From contig CM054179.1 of assembly GCA_028829895.1 (NCBI GenBank), positions 34,592,117-34,656,116 of the forward strand: a stretch of DNA of 64,000 nucleotides, in the 5' to 3' direction. This stretch comes from Sinotaia quadrata. Its lineage: Eukaryota > Mollusca > Gastropoda > Architaenioglossa > Viviparidae. A program made the translations under genes and the position numbers. Below are positions 24,851-37,734 of this stretch, in pieces (position 1 is the first letter of the stretch; every line of letters begins with the position of its first letter). The notes under the pieces are model-generated. The model saw only the letters and a program-made list of their open reading frames with translations, was not told the DNA's origin and made no database searches.

Positions 24851-27109
24851 CTAAGCTAATCATATCCATATCCAGTCTTCTAAGTTCTTATATCCGGGAA
24901 TGTATGATCAAGCTTCACAATGGGATATTGTTATGCTAAGTTCAATCCGTGACATCTTCACTATATAGCAATGGAATTCTGTTTTTCATGCTTTTGAAAA
25001 TATGGTATTTATGTTAATTTATCTATTTTATATATTTGTACCGTAGAACATTTTTAACTATGTGGCGATTTGTTGGAAATGAAGGATCACCTTTCAGTCA
25101 CTATGTACTTTCAATTTCCAGTTACTTGCTTTTATGTTCACTTGCAATTTCTATATTGAGTTTTGAATTAGTGTTTCTTTCCTGTATATGTCTTCACTTT
25201 ATCATCGTCATTCATTTAAAAATATTCGGAATTTTAAGCAAATCTCTACATGTAATGTTTCATTTCCTGCATGATGGTAATGTGTATTGGTTTGTGTTGA
25301 GTCTGTACGTTAAATTACACAGTAGCCTTGACTTTTATTATCTTATTTATTTACCATTTGAGTACAAAGTGTTACTTTATTTCTCTGTGAAATCTGGCAT
25401 TCGGTATCAAGTTTCTATTTGCGCATGGTTTCTGACTGTTGCAGACAAAATTGACTTAGAACTACGCTGATGAAAAGGGGTCTTGTCGACAGGCGCGTCA
25501 CAACAAAGGGAGATCACCATCAAGACAGAGAGCAATTATCTGCACACCATCTTAGATCAGCAATAAAGATCAAATCACAGCCTACTTTCAAAACTGTTAA
25601 CCCAACATTTTTCTCTCCGAACGACAGTCACTCAAAGAGACGGAAGAAAATATCTGGAAAAAGAAAGAAAACTACGAAATTGCCCTTACAGTTACGTTAG
25701 CTACGAGGGGGCGCTCGGCACATCTATGTTTGGAATGAATTCTTGTCAATCCTTTCATGTACTGTCCAAAAGCATTTCATGAAAATGTTTGCGTTAATTC
25801 TAATTTCGATATGGAATATACCATACTTTAATAATATATTTTAAATGTTGTGATCTCAGGAAAAAATATAACGTTACTAATAAAAAAGCATTGTAGTGAG
25901 CATTCCATGTAACTCCAAACATATCTTTATAAGCCGTGTCTTAGTAAATATTAACGCTCTTTTTCATTTAAAAATACAATAAATGTTTGTTTCACAACTT
26001 AATTAGAATTTTGTACATTATTCATTTTTATATAACTTTCAATAATTTCTTCAGCATGCTTCACTCTCCTGTATGTTTGTTTGTTTGCTTTTGAAGAAAG
26101 AAAAATCATTAGTGATGATAGACATGTTTAAAGTTATTTCTAAACGTTTCTGACTTTCAAAGTCCGTAATTGTCGGTTATACATATAATAAGACTACTTA
26201 ATTTCTGTCATGAATGTATAGGTTAAATACGTAAAAGTGTTGAATGTAAGACATGATTGTATGATAGCATAATTAAACACACTGGCTAGAATGCAGCGGC
26301 TTTATAAGACACTAACTTGTCTAACATACATGCTTGTTTGATGTTACCATAAGACACACAGGCTTGGCAAATGGCACTTGCTTGAGTGATTGAATATAAG
26401 ACACATTGGTTTGGGCAAAAGTCACGTGATTATGCGATATGACATTGTTTGACACTCGTGCATGTATAAAATGATTCGCGTCCACATAGGATAAAGCGGT
26501 TCAAACGTCCACATAGGTTAAAGTCATAGGGTAAAGCAGTTCAAATGTGTACATTTTATACAATGGCAGACACGCGAGTTATAGTTATGAGCCTATAACT
26601 TAACGTGGTTTTCTTCTTTCTCAAGAAGATAGTAAGAATTGTGTTAGAAATGTATGCGTCCGTTACACGAAGTAGGTAATTAATATGCTTATGTTACGCA
26701 GCCGTAAAATATTCGTGTATATGTTATAAGGATGCAGTTTCTTGCATTAGAAAGTGTTGTAGGCCGGTAAGTTCAAATATTGATGTTTAAGGGCCGTAAT
26801 TATTCCTGTATGTCTTATAGACCTCAAATACTTAAGTTTGTGTTATAGGCCATTAAGCTCACATGTTTATGTTAAAGGGCCATAACTATTTATGTTAAAC
26901 ATCACCAAGCACGCTTTATGTTGAATAATAGTGTTTGTTTTTGTAGACCATTTAGGTGAGCTGTTTAAAACTAGGTTTAAAAAGATTAAATATTCTATGA
27001 AACTCTCGCCCTTCAGTACCCACCATGAGTTCAGATCTGTACGGTAAATGTGCGCCCACAACTGGAGAAGCTCGTGAACATAGCTAGCGTACGTGGCAAA
27101 ATACGTCAC
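24851..27109. other. AT-rich sequence, no gene supported
   Basis: A 144-codon plus frame (25036-25470) is very hydrophobic and starts at TTG; it overlaps a basic 76-codon frame at 25470. I see no domain, and hydrophobic frames are common in T-rich DNA. A loosely repeated phrase (AGGCC.TAA..TCA..TT.ATGTT) occurs at 26640-26890. Confidence 0.45.
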
Positions 27110-27379
27110 AAAACTAATGTTTCCTGCGCGCATTCTCATCGGCTTTCCAGCAGGAATTGTGTCTGTCGAGAAGTAAAGAGTTTTTCACAATTGATGTCTC
27201 TGCTAGTCAACCAAGCATGCATGTTGTGTCGGATCACGTTTCACCGTTCTCTTTGATCCTGGATAACTTGAATGTAACAAGCGAAGAAAGAAAATATATG
27301 CAGCTAACTCTTGATGAGAAAAGCAGAGGACAGTTCACAACATACTCGCTTGTCAGTCAAACAGTGTGGAAACAGCTGT
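27110..27379 (+). other. Possible orphan exon ending at GTAAGT
   Basis: A plus-strand frame with no stop runs from about 27110. Its last part has balanced, protein-like composition (LDNLNVTSEERKYMQLTLDE, then KSRGQFTTYSLVSQTVWKQ). It ends at CAGCT followed by GTAAGTACC, a good 5' splice-donor match, and a TTTCCAG acceptor-like site lies at about 27143. I recognise no family. It may be chance. Confidence 0.25.
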
Positions 27380-28020
27380 AAGTACCACAGGGTGACAGAA
27401 CTCAAAATCACGCAGTACAAAATATACAACTATTTCCAAAAAGAAAGAAACAAGAAAACAAAGAACAAAAAAAAAAAGAAAGATTATTAAGATGAAAGCG
27501 CATTAAAACTGACAATAAATGTACACAAAATGAATATTATAGTACCTCACGAATAGTAAGCCGCACGTGAGAAAATAAGGTTACTCGTGAGCAAATCTGA
27601 TAGGTAAAAAGACGGCTTGCCTCATCACCTAAGAGGACGGGAGTGCACAGCAACATTCCGAACGTCACGTGCTATCTAGACTTGAGATCAAAGAGCAGGG
27701 CTGCCTCTCCACCTCTCTCTCTCTCTCTCTCTTGCTCGTATACTGATTTACAAATATGATCATAAATATACCACACAAACAAATCTACTTTCTGTTAAAT
27801 TTTCCTTACAATAAACTCTAAACATCTAAATCATAGAACTGCTGTTACACTCACCACAAGTTTTTCCATAATGCCATTCTTGTAATCCTCTGACATGCTC
27901 ACAGCAAGTCTATGTTGAAGGCTGGCTGACACTCTCTCTCTCTCCTCTCTTGTATTATTGTAAATAATGAAGCATGACCAGTCCCTTCAAACAAAGCAAA
28001 ATATCATGCTTCTCATCTCA
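27380..28020. other. A-rich sequence with (CT)n tract
   Basis: A CT dinucleotide tract of about 22 bp is near 27712-27733 and another short one near 27930. No gene. Confidence 0.5.
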
Positions 28021-28115
28021 GCGGGCCTCGCACACTTCTCAGCGACCCTAACACACTTCTCAGGACCCTCACACACTTCTCAGCGATCCTCACACACTTC
28101 TCAGCGGCCCTCACA
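28021..28115 (+). repeat. Minisatellite, unit 21 bp, about 4 copies
   Basis: Copies of CACACTTCTCAGCGACCCT with substitutions. Confidence 0.93.
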
Positions 28116-28599
28116 CTCATTCCATAAGATGACCTTACAGTGCTCCAATATGAAATCTTCCTTCAAACAAAAGATTGTCTTCTTTCATTTTTTAAATAAC
28201 AGAAGTAACCATTCGATTCTTCGTCATCATTATCGCAAAATAATATATATATGGATATTGGATCAAATTTGATTAAAGTTGTTTCTCTATATAAATACGA
28301 TTAAAAACTTTGCATAACACAGTGATCCGGTACCGGCCACACAGAAGTCGGTGTGTAACTGTAACACATGGTCGGTTATTGACTGTACCTCACAGTAGTC
28401 AGTTATTTACTTTCGCAGATTCCATATCAGTACCTTGGTGATATCAGATGTTCTGATGTCGGGCTGTTAACATTCGTTACTGAAACTGTGTGAAGTGTGT
28501 GAGGATTGGTCGAGGTTGTAGAGTTATAATGTAGTTTTCGAATTGGTATAGATTTCTGTGTAGTATAGATGTTTGGTAAAATATTAATTTCAAGGACAG
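28116..28599. other. Unique sequence, weak direct repeats
   Basis: A loosely repeated phrase (ACAGAAGTCGGT.TGTAACTGTA / ACAGTAGTCAGTTATTTACT) at 28335-28420. No gene. Confidence 0.45.
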
Positions 28600-29000
28600 T
28601 AGGTTAATAATACAACAGGCTGGCGGGAAAGTACATTGGCAGAATAGGCAGCAGGGGGATAGATTGGTAGAACAACGGCTAGCAGGAGGGTAGATTGATA
28701 GGACAGTAGTCAGAGGAAATAGATGGGTAGAACAGGAGAATACATTGATAGAACAGGAGATAAATGGTAGGCAATAGGTTGGCAGGGATGATGGTAGGAG
28801 AGCAGACTGGCAGGAGATAGACTGGTTAGAAAGTAGGTTAGGTGGAGAGTTCTACCAAGACTTTAGCTGGCGTTTAGAAGGACATTAGGCTGACTGGAGA
28901 GTGCAATAATATTGACAGACATTAGGCTGGTATGAGAGTGCAGTTAGCAAGACATTAGGCTGGTAGTAAATGCAATTAGCAAGACAGTAGATGGTAGGTG
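28600..29000 (+). repeat. Degenerate purine-rich repeat, unit about 20-30 bp
   Basis: Variants of GGTAGAACAG, GACAGTAGGCTGG and GGAGAGTAGATTGG recur throughout with irregular spacing, and the strand is strongly G/A-biased. Probably a heavily eroded minisatellite. Confidence 0.65.
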
Positions 29001-29950
29001 TAGCCTGGTGACAAGTAAACTAGAACATTGGATATCTACTGTCTGTGTGGAATTTCTTGCTGCATTGACAATGCGTACAATGTACAGCTAGTTCTTGATT
29101 AGTGCCAATAATGCATCCCTTGAAGTGGTCGCGTTCCATTTCACATTATTCCAAGTTATAATTCGATGTAAAATATGTTAGTTCTTGTTTGAAATGGGCA
29201 ATGAAAATGTTTAAATATTAGTTTTTATATTTTTATTAACGAAGATGGATAAAAAAATATATATTTACTCTTTAAATTTATTATTAACAAAGAACAGATT
29301 AGTTCTAGTTAGCAAAATTAAAACAAAAATTTCTAAATATAATTCCTAAAGATAAAAGCTTACAATGGTAACCGGTAACCTCACCTCCGCAAATCAAACC
29401 TTTAAATATTATCAGGAAATATCCTAAATCACACAACTCAAACCTAGTCACACTAATAAAAACATTAAAAAAAGATCTCCTACCGCAGTCACAAATATTC
29501 GTGACTGTTCTATAATAATGTATACAAATGAAAATAAAGACTACATCAAACCTAAGCGTCGTTTTGGCGTCATAGTAATTTTTACAATCAGAAGGATTTG
29601 AACATTTTGCAAGGATCCAAAATCTGTAAGTAGTAAGTAACAGAATTGCAAGAAAACGACAGAGTCCAAAACAAGAAATTGTTTTGTTAACTAAAAATAA
29701 TACAGATGGCCTTTCCATTTCTATATATATATATATATTGCATAATTGAGAGACAATTGGATCTTTTAAACTTAAATTGAATTTTTGACGTAAAGGTTCT
29801 AAGCAAATTTTTAAACTAGAGATCTGTTTGCATTAACACGTTCTAAATGCCATAGAGAGAAATATGTTGGGTTGACAAAAAGGTTACGTAGTAGCCCTTG
29901 AGCTACAGAGCAATATGTTCAAAAATACCACACACAGAGAGGAGATAACG
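29001..29950. other. AT-rich sequence with one ATG frame of unknown nature
   Basis: A minus-strand frame of 137 codons (29305-29718) begins at ATG, lies outside any tandem repeat and carries several cysteines (KCSNPSDCKNYYDAK; NICDCGRRSF). No family recognised; could be a transposon or gene fragment, or chance. A short (TA)n tract is at 29724-29740. Confidence 0.35.
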
Positions 29951-30175
29951 TTTTCTCCAACTTACTTTTTTCCTCTGGCTATTTGTTTCTCTTCTTTCAT
30001 GTCTTTTACTTTCTAATTCTAGTTAACAACGTTTCATCAAACCTTTACCTCTGGCTGTTTGATTCTTTTATCTGTTACTTTCTGATTTTAGTTATAACGT
30101 TTTCATCAACTTACTTTTTCCTCTGGCTATTTGTTTATTCTTTTTTTTTCATGTCTTTTACTTTCTACTGACAGG
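29951..30175 (+). repeat. Tandem repeat, unit about 75-85 bp, about 3 copies
   Basis: Copies share ACTTTTTCCTCTGGCTATTT, CATGTCTTTTACTTTCTA and GTTATAACGTTTTCATCAAC. Confidence 0.85.
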
Positions 30176-30747
30176 GCATGCACGTTTTCAGCACAATACC
30201 TTGTTCTCTTGGACAACATTTTATTGCTTGTTTTTTCTTTCTTTCATGTCTTCCTTCACGTATGCTACTTTAAACGAATAGGGATTTTGACAAACATCTT
30301 TTAAAGGCAATACTATTTTCTACTACTCTCTGTGCGCATTAATTTTCTATTTTAAGGGCTTGCATTTAATACTTGATCAGACATAACATACTCCATTATA
30401 AGTATATTAGATTTTAACATGTCACTTTATAGATCAGGGTTTCTCAATCGGAGGAGTCGCTAAGGATTCCGCAAGAGATCGTGATTGGAAAAAAAAATAA
30501 ACACCATAGTTACAGTAATTTTTATGCAAGAGTTTCCTGAGACCTGAAAATTATTTCAAAGGTTCCTCCAGTGTACAGTGTTGACAAAGGCTGTACTAGA
30601 TCAAGGCTTGTATGCTATCTCTCGTTATATTTTTTCCCAAGCATGCTACTTTCTAGCTGAAGAGCCTGTGGATAACCTTTTCCCAACTGCGCACTTTCTT
30701 TTGACCTCTCATTGTTCCGTTGTGGATAGTTTTCGTTCTGCGCGGTT
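30176..30747. other. AT-rich sequence, no gene
   Basis: Nothing recognised. Confidence 0.45.
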
Positions 30748-30833
30748 CCGTTGTTAGCAGTTTCGTCAGGCTATTTCGTTTTCTACTATTCCGTTGTTAG
30801 CAGTTTCGTCAGGCTATTTCGTTTTCTACTATT
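30748..30833 (+). repeat. Exact tandem duplication, unit 43 bp
   Basis: Two copies, starting at 30748 and 30791, each contain CCGTTGTTAGCAGTTTCGTC and AGGCTATTTCGTTTTCTAC. Confidence 0.95.
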
Positions 30834-30839
30834 CCGTTG

Positions 30840-31140
30840 GGTTATTTCCATTCTCGCGCGGTTTGCTACGTAAGTAAGAGGTTGAATGACGGAAGTCATA
30901 ATCGGACGGTGGTCAGCACGTGTCGCTAGTTTAGCCAAATCTTGGAAGTTTTCAAATCCCAAAGCCCTCTTACGATAAGCGAGCTTTGCAGCCTTTTTCA
31001 GCCGGTCCCTTTGAAGGTCGGCATGGCGGCTTTGATGATTAGACGGAAAAAAGGCGGGACTATAAATCACCGCTCGCGGAACGTGCAAGATTTTAATGAG
31101 AGCGCGTTGAAAGCCGCGGCTGATCCAGGTCTTTGCATGA
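30840..31140 (+). promoter_or_regulatory. CpG-rich patch with GC box and TATA box
   Basis: This stretch is dense in CpG (CTCGCGCGG, ACGTGTCGC, CGCTCGCGGAACG, GCGCGTTG, GCCGCGG) in otherwise CpG-poor DNA. GGCGGG at about 31054-31059 is followed at once by TATAAA at 31061-31066, so initiation on the plus strand might fall near 31090. A GTAAGTAAG donor-like site is at 30870. A minus-strand frame (30786-31088) and a plus-strand frame (30942-31205), both basic, cross it; neither shows a known domain. It may be a promoter, an exon, or both. Confidence 0.35.
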
Positions 31141-32320
31141 AGAAAACCGAATCACAAGTCGTATTTGGTCAGCATTTTCACTCCTCTCAGACCTCAATCA
31201 ACTGATTCTGAAATTTTCGACGCAGACCCTAATGCATGATGAACGTTTGGGAAATCGAGTGAAAATGACAACAAAAGAAACGGGAAAGAAGGGAGAGAAA
31301 TACAGACATGAGATATGCAATTCGAATCATCCAGAAGCGACAAACATGCATATACTACCACACAAACACAATTCGATATTGAGGAAAGTTCTACATAATT
31401 ATTGCAGAAAGTCAGAGAGGCGGGGGGGGGGGGGAACATTGACGTTTATTGCAGAAGATGACGACACTGTGAGAACAAAATAGAGCTTACTTCTGAAGTC
31501 AGAGTTGTGGGTGAGTGGGAGTACACAGTTCTCGCAAAATGTCAGAGATACGTTAAAAAAAATCACCACTACCCCTAGGTACTGCAGAAGGCCAGTCTGG
31601 TGAACAAGATAATTTTTTTTTTAAATTCACAGTTACTGCAGAAATGTCGGAGACAGAGGGAAGACAGAGTCCTATATGCAAATAAAAAGTATATAAATAA
31701 AATATTAAGTTGGGGACTACAACAAAAAAATGTTTCACAGCTATTATAATTATATGGAAATCATTATAAACGAGGTCACGTTTTCGACACAACCATAGGA
31801 CGCCTATGAACATTTTATCTACAGTTATCACTAATCGTCTGGAAACATCGCACAGTTCGTATTAAATTTTGAGATGTCTAAAGTTTGATATCAGACAAGA
31901 CAAACATGAGCAAGTGAAACGATTGTAAATAAACACAAACACACATAGATGCATGCTTACCAACACTTTTGCAAATACTCTTACATATGATTGTATATAT
32001 GCGCGCGCGAACAATAAAAACACATGATCACATGAAATGTACAGGAATACAGAATACAAAATACTGTAAGTTTATGCAGATAAAATTTGTTACACATGCA
32101 AAAATAACTAGTAGAAATCCCACTATTTTTTACTATAGATTAATTGCATTTAATAATGTACTCACAATTTAGTCTATCGCTAGTAGTAATCATTGTTTCT
32201 CTTCATCCCAGTCCCAAAATTATTTTACTAACGATTTGAGTGGCGTTAACTTTCCATGTTAATTAACTTGTCAGAGGGTATCAAATGCATAGTCCAAATC
32301 CTACACACCCAACACGGAAA
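31141..32320. other. Mixed sequence, no gene
   Basis: A G homopolymer of about 12 bases lies at 31423-31434. A short (GC)n run in CGCGCGCG is at about 32003-32009. No coding region supported. Confidence 0.45.
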
Positions 32321-32880
32321 TAACCTTTATTCCTCTCTATTCATCCAAAACATAATCAACTTAGTTTCCATAATTATTCATTCAGGACAAAATTAATCTT
32401 GTTTCCCCTAATATTCACTCAGGACATGCTGAACCTTTCATTAAATTTTAATCCAAAACATAATCATCCTACTTTCCTTGTTCATTCAGGATACACTCAA
32501 CCTAACAATCATTAAATTTTAATCCAAAACATAATCAACCCAGTTTCCCTAAATATTCACTCAGAGCACACTGTGCCAATGCCTAACTTTCATTAAATTT
32601 TATTCCAAGACAAATCAGCCTTATAATGAATCTCGTGTTCCTATCTATTCATTCAGGACAAAATCAACCCTGTTTTCCTATCTATCATTCAAGAAATCAT
32701 AAATCAACCTTTGCCTAAATATTGCCTAAATCTCGAGCACAATGAACCTACATTTCTCAAAATATTAAACCATGACATAAACAACATACGTTCATTAATT
32801 ATTCATCCAAGCACGACACAACTAATATATATTTTCTAGTTATGTATCCAGGACATAATCAATCAAATCAAAGTTCATTC
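32321..32880 (+). repeat. Degenerate repeat, unit about 45-60 bp
   Basis: Variants of ATCCAAAACATAATCAACC, GTTTCCCTAA.TATTCA and TCAGGACA recur about ten times. Old, eroded array. Confidence 0.75.
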
Positions 32881-33454
32881 ATTTATTTTCATAAAACGCA
32901 CTTCATCTTCTATAAAAATAAATATTAATAAAACCCATCCCAAGCACACATTTACACAATAAAAAAATAAAAAGGAAAACCGCAAACTTAAAGGAAGTTA
33001 CAAATAGCTTCCTCACACATTTATTATCTTTTATTAAAAATTTTCTATACATGTATTAACACAACTCCTAGGAAAAACAATGCATATAATCATTGAAACA
33101 CTACTAAAGCATGTACGTAAACTGTAAACTACTTCCATAACTTCCATAAAACTTTCACAACATTATTTTTTAGAACAGTACTACCCTCCTAGAATAAGAA
33201 AGTAAGGAGGAAGGCCCCACATGAACTCTACAGAAACTGAAAACATCAGGAAAATGAAAAGTTTCCACGCAATTCCTGTGGGGAAAAGAAGTCAACGTAA
33301 AGAAGAAGAAAATTTATTTTCATGGAACATATTTTTTAAGTGTATTCATGTAGATATGTAGATATGTTCATAATAGTTTCCTTAATTATTAATCCAGGGC
33401 TTAATCACCTAGTATCCTACAAAGTTCATTCACGTCTTCATCACAATGCATCCC
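32881..33454. other. AT-rich spacer, no gene
   Basis: Faint echoes of the preceding repeat at 33370-33440. Otherwise nothing. Confidence 0.45.
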
Positions 33455-33716
33455 TAAATGTACCAATAGGGCAGAAACAACTTGTTCTTTTGAAAAGTAA
33501 TCCAATAGGGAACAAACAACTTAAGTTCTTTTGAAAAGTAATCCAATAGGGCACAGACAACTTAATTTATTTTGAAAAGTAATCCAATAGGGCACAAACA
33601 ACTTAATTTATTTTGAAAAGTAATCCAATAGGGCACAAACAACTTAAGTTATTTTCAAAAGTCATCCATTAGGGCACAAACATCTTAAGTTCTTTACAAA
33701 AGTAATCCAATAGGCA
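33455..33716 (+). repeat. Minisatellite, unit 41 bp, about 6 copies
   Basis: Copies contain AAAAGTAATCCAATAGGGCA and CAAACAACTTAATTTATTTT. Confidence 0.95.
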
Positions 33717-33753
33717 AAGCAGGTATTTTTTACGCATTACAGGCATCCTCAAA

Positions 33754-33966
33754 ATACAGCCATTCTTTATTTAATGCAACCATTCTTTATTCAATACAGC
33801 CATTCTTTATTCAATACAGCCATTCTTTATTTAATGCAACCATTCTTTATTCAATACAGCCATTCTTTATTCAATACAGCCATTCTTTATTCAATACAGC
33901 CATTCTTTATTCAATACAGCCATTCTTTATTCAATACAACCATTCTTTATTCAATACAGCCATTCT
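33754..33966 (+). repeat. Minisatellite, unit 20 bp, about 10-11 copies
   Basis: Unit CATTCTTTATTCAATACAGC with a TTTAATGCAAC variant recurring every 60 bp early in the array, a sign of a higher-order (3 x 20 bp) duplication. Confidence 0.97.
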
Positions 33967-35807
33967 AAAGAGTGTATTAGTATTGTACATTTCCACTCGT
34001 TATTATTTTCCCTAATCAGTAGTATCACTATTAGTATTATAACCATGCTGTTACGTTATCTTCATTTGGTGTTGGTGAAAGTTTGTCCGATTACATTTTA
34101 TTTTAATTGTACTATCCAGTTGTTATTAATAATAATTATATTAGTTCAGTTATATTAAGTGGGACCGGTAGCAATCTAACTTTTCTGAGTTCATAATAGA
34201 ATGATACTCGTGTTTTCGTCTAACATCATAGTTAACTGGATTCCCTTTCTTTGTCTAAAGTGTTGGTATCATCTAAATTCGCTGCCAGACTCGTAGTTTG
34301 GGTATTCGGGATTGTTCCTTTGAAAATCGTAAGAGTATGTTTTAAATCAAATGTTTTAATCTGCCTTTTTTAGTTTTGTAAATGTTATCGATTTGCCTCT
34401 ATAATTAAGGCCGTCCAGAAAGTGGTAAAGTCTCTAGTAAGGTTCTCATATAAAGACTTCGACTCAACCCCGGGGCCCCTCGAATGAGATTTTTTTAGGG
34501 TTTATATCTGCAGTCGTCTGTCTTCCAGGCGTACTCGTTATAGTTGTGATGACTGCACATACACACTGCACAGGTGTTGTGCTGCTTCCAGCTACTGATA
34601 GGTAGCAAGTTCTTGTGGACAACGAGAGAGAGAAAGAAAATGAAAGAATTAATTACCAGTGATCTCCTCTCAACGCTTACCTACCCTGATTAGTTAAGGC
34701 TTTTTGATGAAGAAATAATTTTTAAACGAAAATAAATCTCCAAATTGTGTTTAACGATGCTTCACACTTATCCTATATTATTTTATACTTATTAACCAAT
34801 ATGCTATAGATTTAAAATAAGTAATTTGCAGTTTTATTCTTAGAGTATAAAATAATTTGCAAGTCATTTTCGTTCCAATCAAAATGGAGAAAATTGCTTA
34901 AGTAAGACACGCTATGTTGTTTCGTGTTCACTTGGCTGTCAACAGCGTTATGTAATTGTCATCATTGTCATGATCTTGCAAGTTTTAAAAACAATATCAT
35001 TTAAATAGAATAGCGCCTGATAGGAGAAATCAGTAAAGCAAATTACTTGACTGTGCAGAAGTATGCAAGAGGAGTTTGAAGGAGAGAAACTATTTCATTT
35101 TTTTAGATTCCCCGGAGATTAAAAAAATAGAGAAATTTTGGCTTTCGAATTTCAAAGATACGATTTAGAACAGAGTTAGGAAAGTCAACATAGAATGATA
35201 TTTTTACATTCAAAATTACTGTTTCAGGCACGAGTTCACATAACTGTTCACAAAGTTTCTGAGACTAATATCGAACGCACTGGCGGGGACAACAGATATA
35301 TGAGCGTATTTGAACTCATCAAAGGGAGACAACTAAGCACTATATGACATTAAGGGTGTGACTCCAGGCTGGCTGGACTGCAGGCACCATACCGGACACT
35401 GTTTGCAGAGAGCGGAATTTAATGTATGGCTTATATGCGCATGACCTACGTACATGATTGATTGCCTATCATGCACTTCGTATAGTCTAAAAAACGAAAA
35501 CAACTGCAAAGAAAATCCATTTGTATTCTACAGTTCACATATCTTCAAACTTAAATCAGTCTCTTTGCCGGGAATAGTTCAGTAGTACTGGCACTTGTAA
35601 TGGCACTACACACAAGCAATGTTTGTTGTGTACTAGGAAGGCACTTTATTATTCTTAGTGTTGATGCAGTTGATGCAGTGTGTGTGTACGCATGTGCGTT
35701 ATGTGGGAATGTGTAAATATGTTATGTATAAATATCTGCTTTAAAATTGTTTCTTTAATTTGGTGCGATCATGGAATTTTTTATGTGGATGCGTGTTTAC
35801 ACTAATT
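33967..35807. other. AT-rich sequence, no gene
   Basis: A higher-GC patch at about 34460-34640 includes ACCCCGGGGCCCC, which might belong to a SINE on the minus strand, but the evidence is thin. Nothing else recognised. Confidence 0.4.
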
Positions 35808-35866
<59 letters not shown>

Positions 35867-35878
35867 GTGTGTGTGCGT
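35808..35878. repeat. (GT)n microsatellite
   Basis: About 50 bp of pure GT then GGTGTGTGGTG variants. Confidence 0.97.
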
Positions 35879-36676
35879 GTTCACGTGTTTATGCAAATGC
35901 AGACGATCAATGTACAAATCAGAACTGAAGTTACATAGTGTAACTGAAATGAGCATTTTAAATTAATTCCGGCGCGATATAAAACGGTAATTGTATTCCG
36001 ATTTTTCTTAGCTCACTGGACAAGCCAATGTGATTGTTGTTGAATATAATGAAATGGGATTTGTTAATATCTTGAGAAACAATAAACTTAATTAATACAA
36101 TAAACTAACTTATAAATGATTACTCGGTTAAAAATATAATTAATGCAAGCAAATACTGTCTTTATCATATAAAGACGATATAAAGGTCTTATCGTAATAA
36201 ATCAATAAAACTATTTAAAGGAAATAAATTAGAGATTTGACATAAGTTCAGCTCATCAATATGCGATATTCGAACTGTGTGTTAAGTTTATTGAAAGACA
36301 ATTATAAGATAGTTTCAATTTCGTTATGCTTATCATCAGATTGATACAATAGATAATGTGCTTAATGTGTGAAATTAATTTAATTTATTGTGCAAAACTT
36401 CGATTCTTTTAGAACCACTGTCATTTTTTTTCTTTTTCTTTTTTTTTTCCACTCTCTCTACTGTGTTGAGTCTTCAAACCCCCTCTCTTTCTTAAACTAT
36501 CTTTTTTAATTTTCTTGTTTGCTTTATCACTTCTCCATTCTTTCTCTTTCTCCACCAGTCTTTTTCTATACTCTTTCTTTCTCTCTGAATGTTCTTTGAC
36601 AGAATAGAACCATAGTTGATTATTAATAAAGTAAGAGCTCGCATTTGATAGCGTAAAGCATTTCTGAAAATGTCCA
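35879..36676. other. AT-rich sequence with a pyrimidine tract
   Basis: A T/C-rich stretch lies at 36420-36600. The minus-strand frame there is Lys/Arg-rich for that reason. No gene. Confidence 0.5.
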
Positions 36677-36886
36677 TTTTGTTTAGTAAATATTAGTATT
36701 GTATGACATTAGCAATAGTATTGTTTAGTAAATAGTATTATTGTATGACAATAACAATAGTATTGTTTAGTAAATAGTATTATTGTATGACAATAACAAT
36801 AGTATTGTTTAGTAAATAGTATTTTTGTATGGCAATAACAATAGTATTATTTAGTAAATAGTATTATTGTGTGACATTAGCAATTG
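36677..36886 (+). repeat. Minisatellite, unit 42 bp, 5 copies
   Basis: Copies contain TTGTTTAGTAAATAGTATTA and TTGTATGACAATAACAATAG. Confidence 0.95.
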
Positions 36887-37734
36887 TAGCAGTAGATACA
36901 GGTGTAGCAATGGTCGAAGCACTGACATTAACATTGCTATGTGAAAGATATTTAGTAATGAAACTTGAAACAAAGGAAAGAAACGACGGATCAATGAAGT
37001 GTTGTTGATATCGTTAAGGGAGAGAATTGTTTGTGATAGAAAATAAAGCAAGAATCACCTTTATTTCAAAGTTAGAAACATGTTTATAATTTAAAAATAT
37101 ATAAATTTTATTGAGATTGTGCTGTTTGATTTTAAGGATATTTTATTTTGATAGAGACTAACTACAATTTTTCTGATTATTATGCATGTATGCATTTGTA
37201 GACATTTATTTCTGTGTTTCAAACATATTGTATTTTCCGTGGGCGTAGGTTTCAGTTACAAATACAAACATACATTCTTAGACAATTGTCAGAATTTAAC
37301 TGCACAGTGGTGGTCTACACATCTAACGACTATTTAGTTACTGTACACGAATAGATTTACATTACATTTGCATATTTAAGCACATTTGATCTAAACACAA
37401 TACATTTATACATACATGATCTTTACACTGTGTGGACTCGAAATACAGTCTTTGTCATTCCACTAGGTTTAAATTTTATTTTAACAATACAGTACATGTT
37501 TTACATTTAATTTTATATGCTCATTCGTCCACATGTTTATTTAATTTGTAATCTTAAGATATATATTATTGTTATCAAAAACAATTATTAATTTATTGCT
37601 TTTGTTATCATCATTAAATTTGTAAGTATATTGTTAAAATACGATATACATTAAATGCTTTATGCTAAGACCCCCTTTTATTCAAAAGACATTCGTAGAA
37701 TTGAGTTTGTCTTGTCAGCAGTTTTGTACGCGTT
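36887..37734. other. AT-rich sequence, no gene
   Basis: Nothing recognised. Confidence 0.5.

Noticed and set aside
25036..25700. Hydrophobic 144-codon frame overlapping a basic 76-codon frame, resembling a two-gene unit
   Set aside because: The first starts only at TTG, its hydrophobicity follows from T-rich DNA, and bacterial-style overlap has no meaning in this eukaryotic context.
33754..33966. Possible CRISPR array (short direct repeats)
   Set aside because: Units are contiguous 20-bp tandem copies without unique spacers, and the genome is eukaryotic; the same applies to the other arrays.
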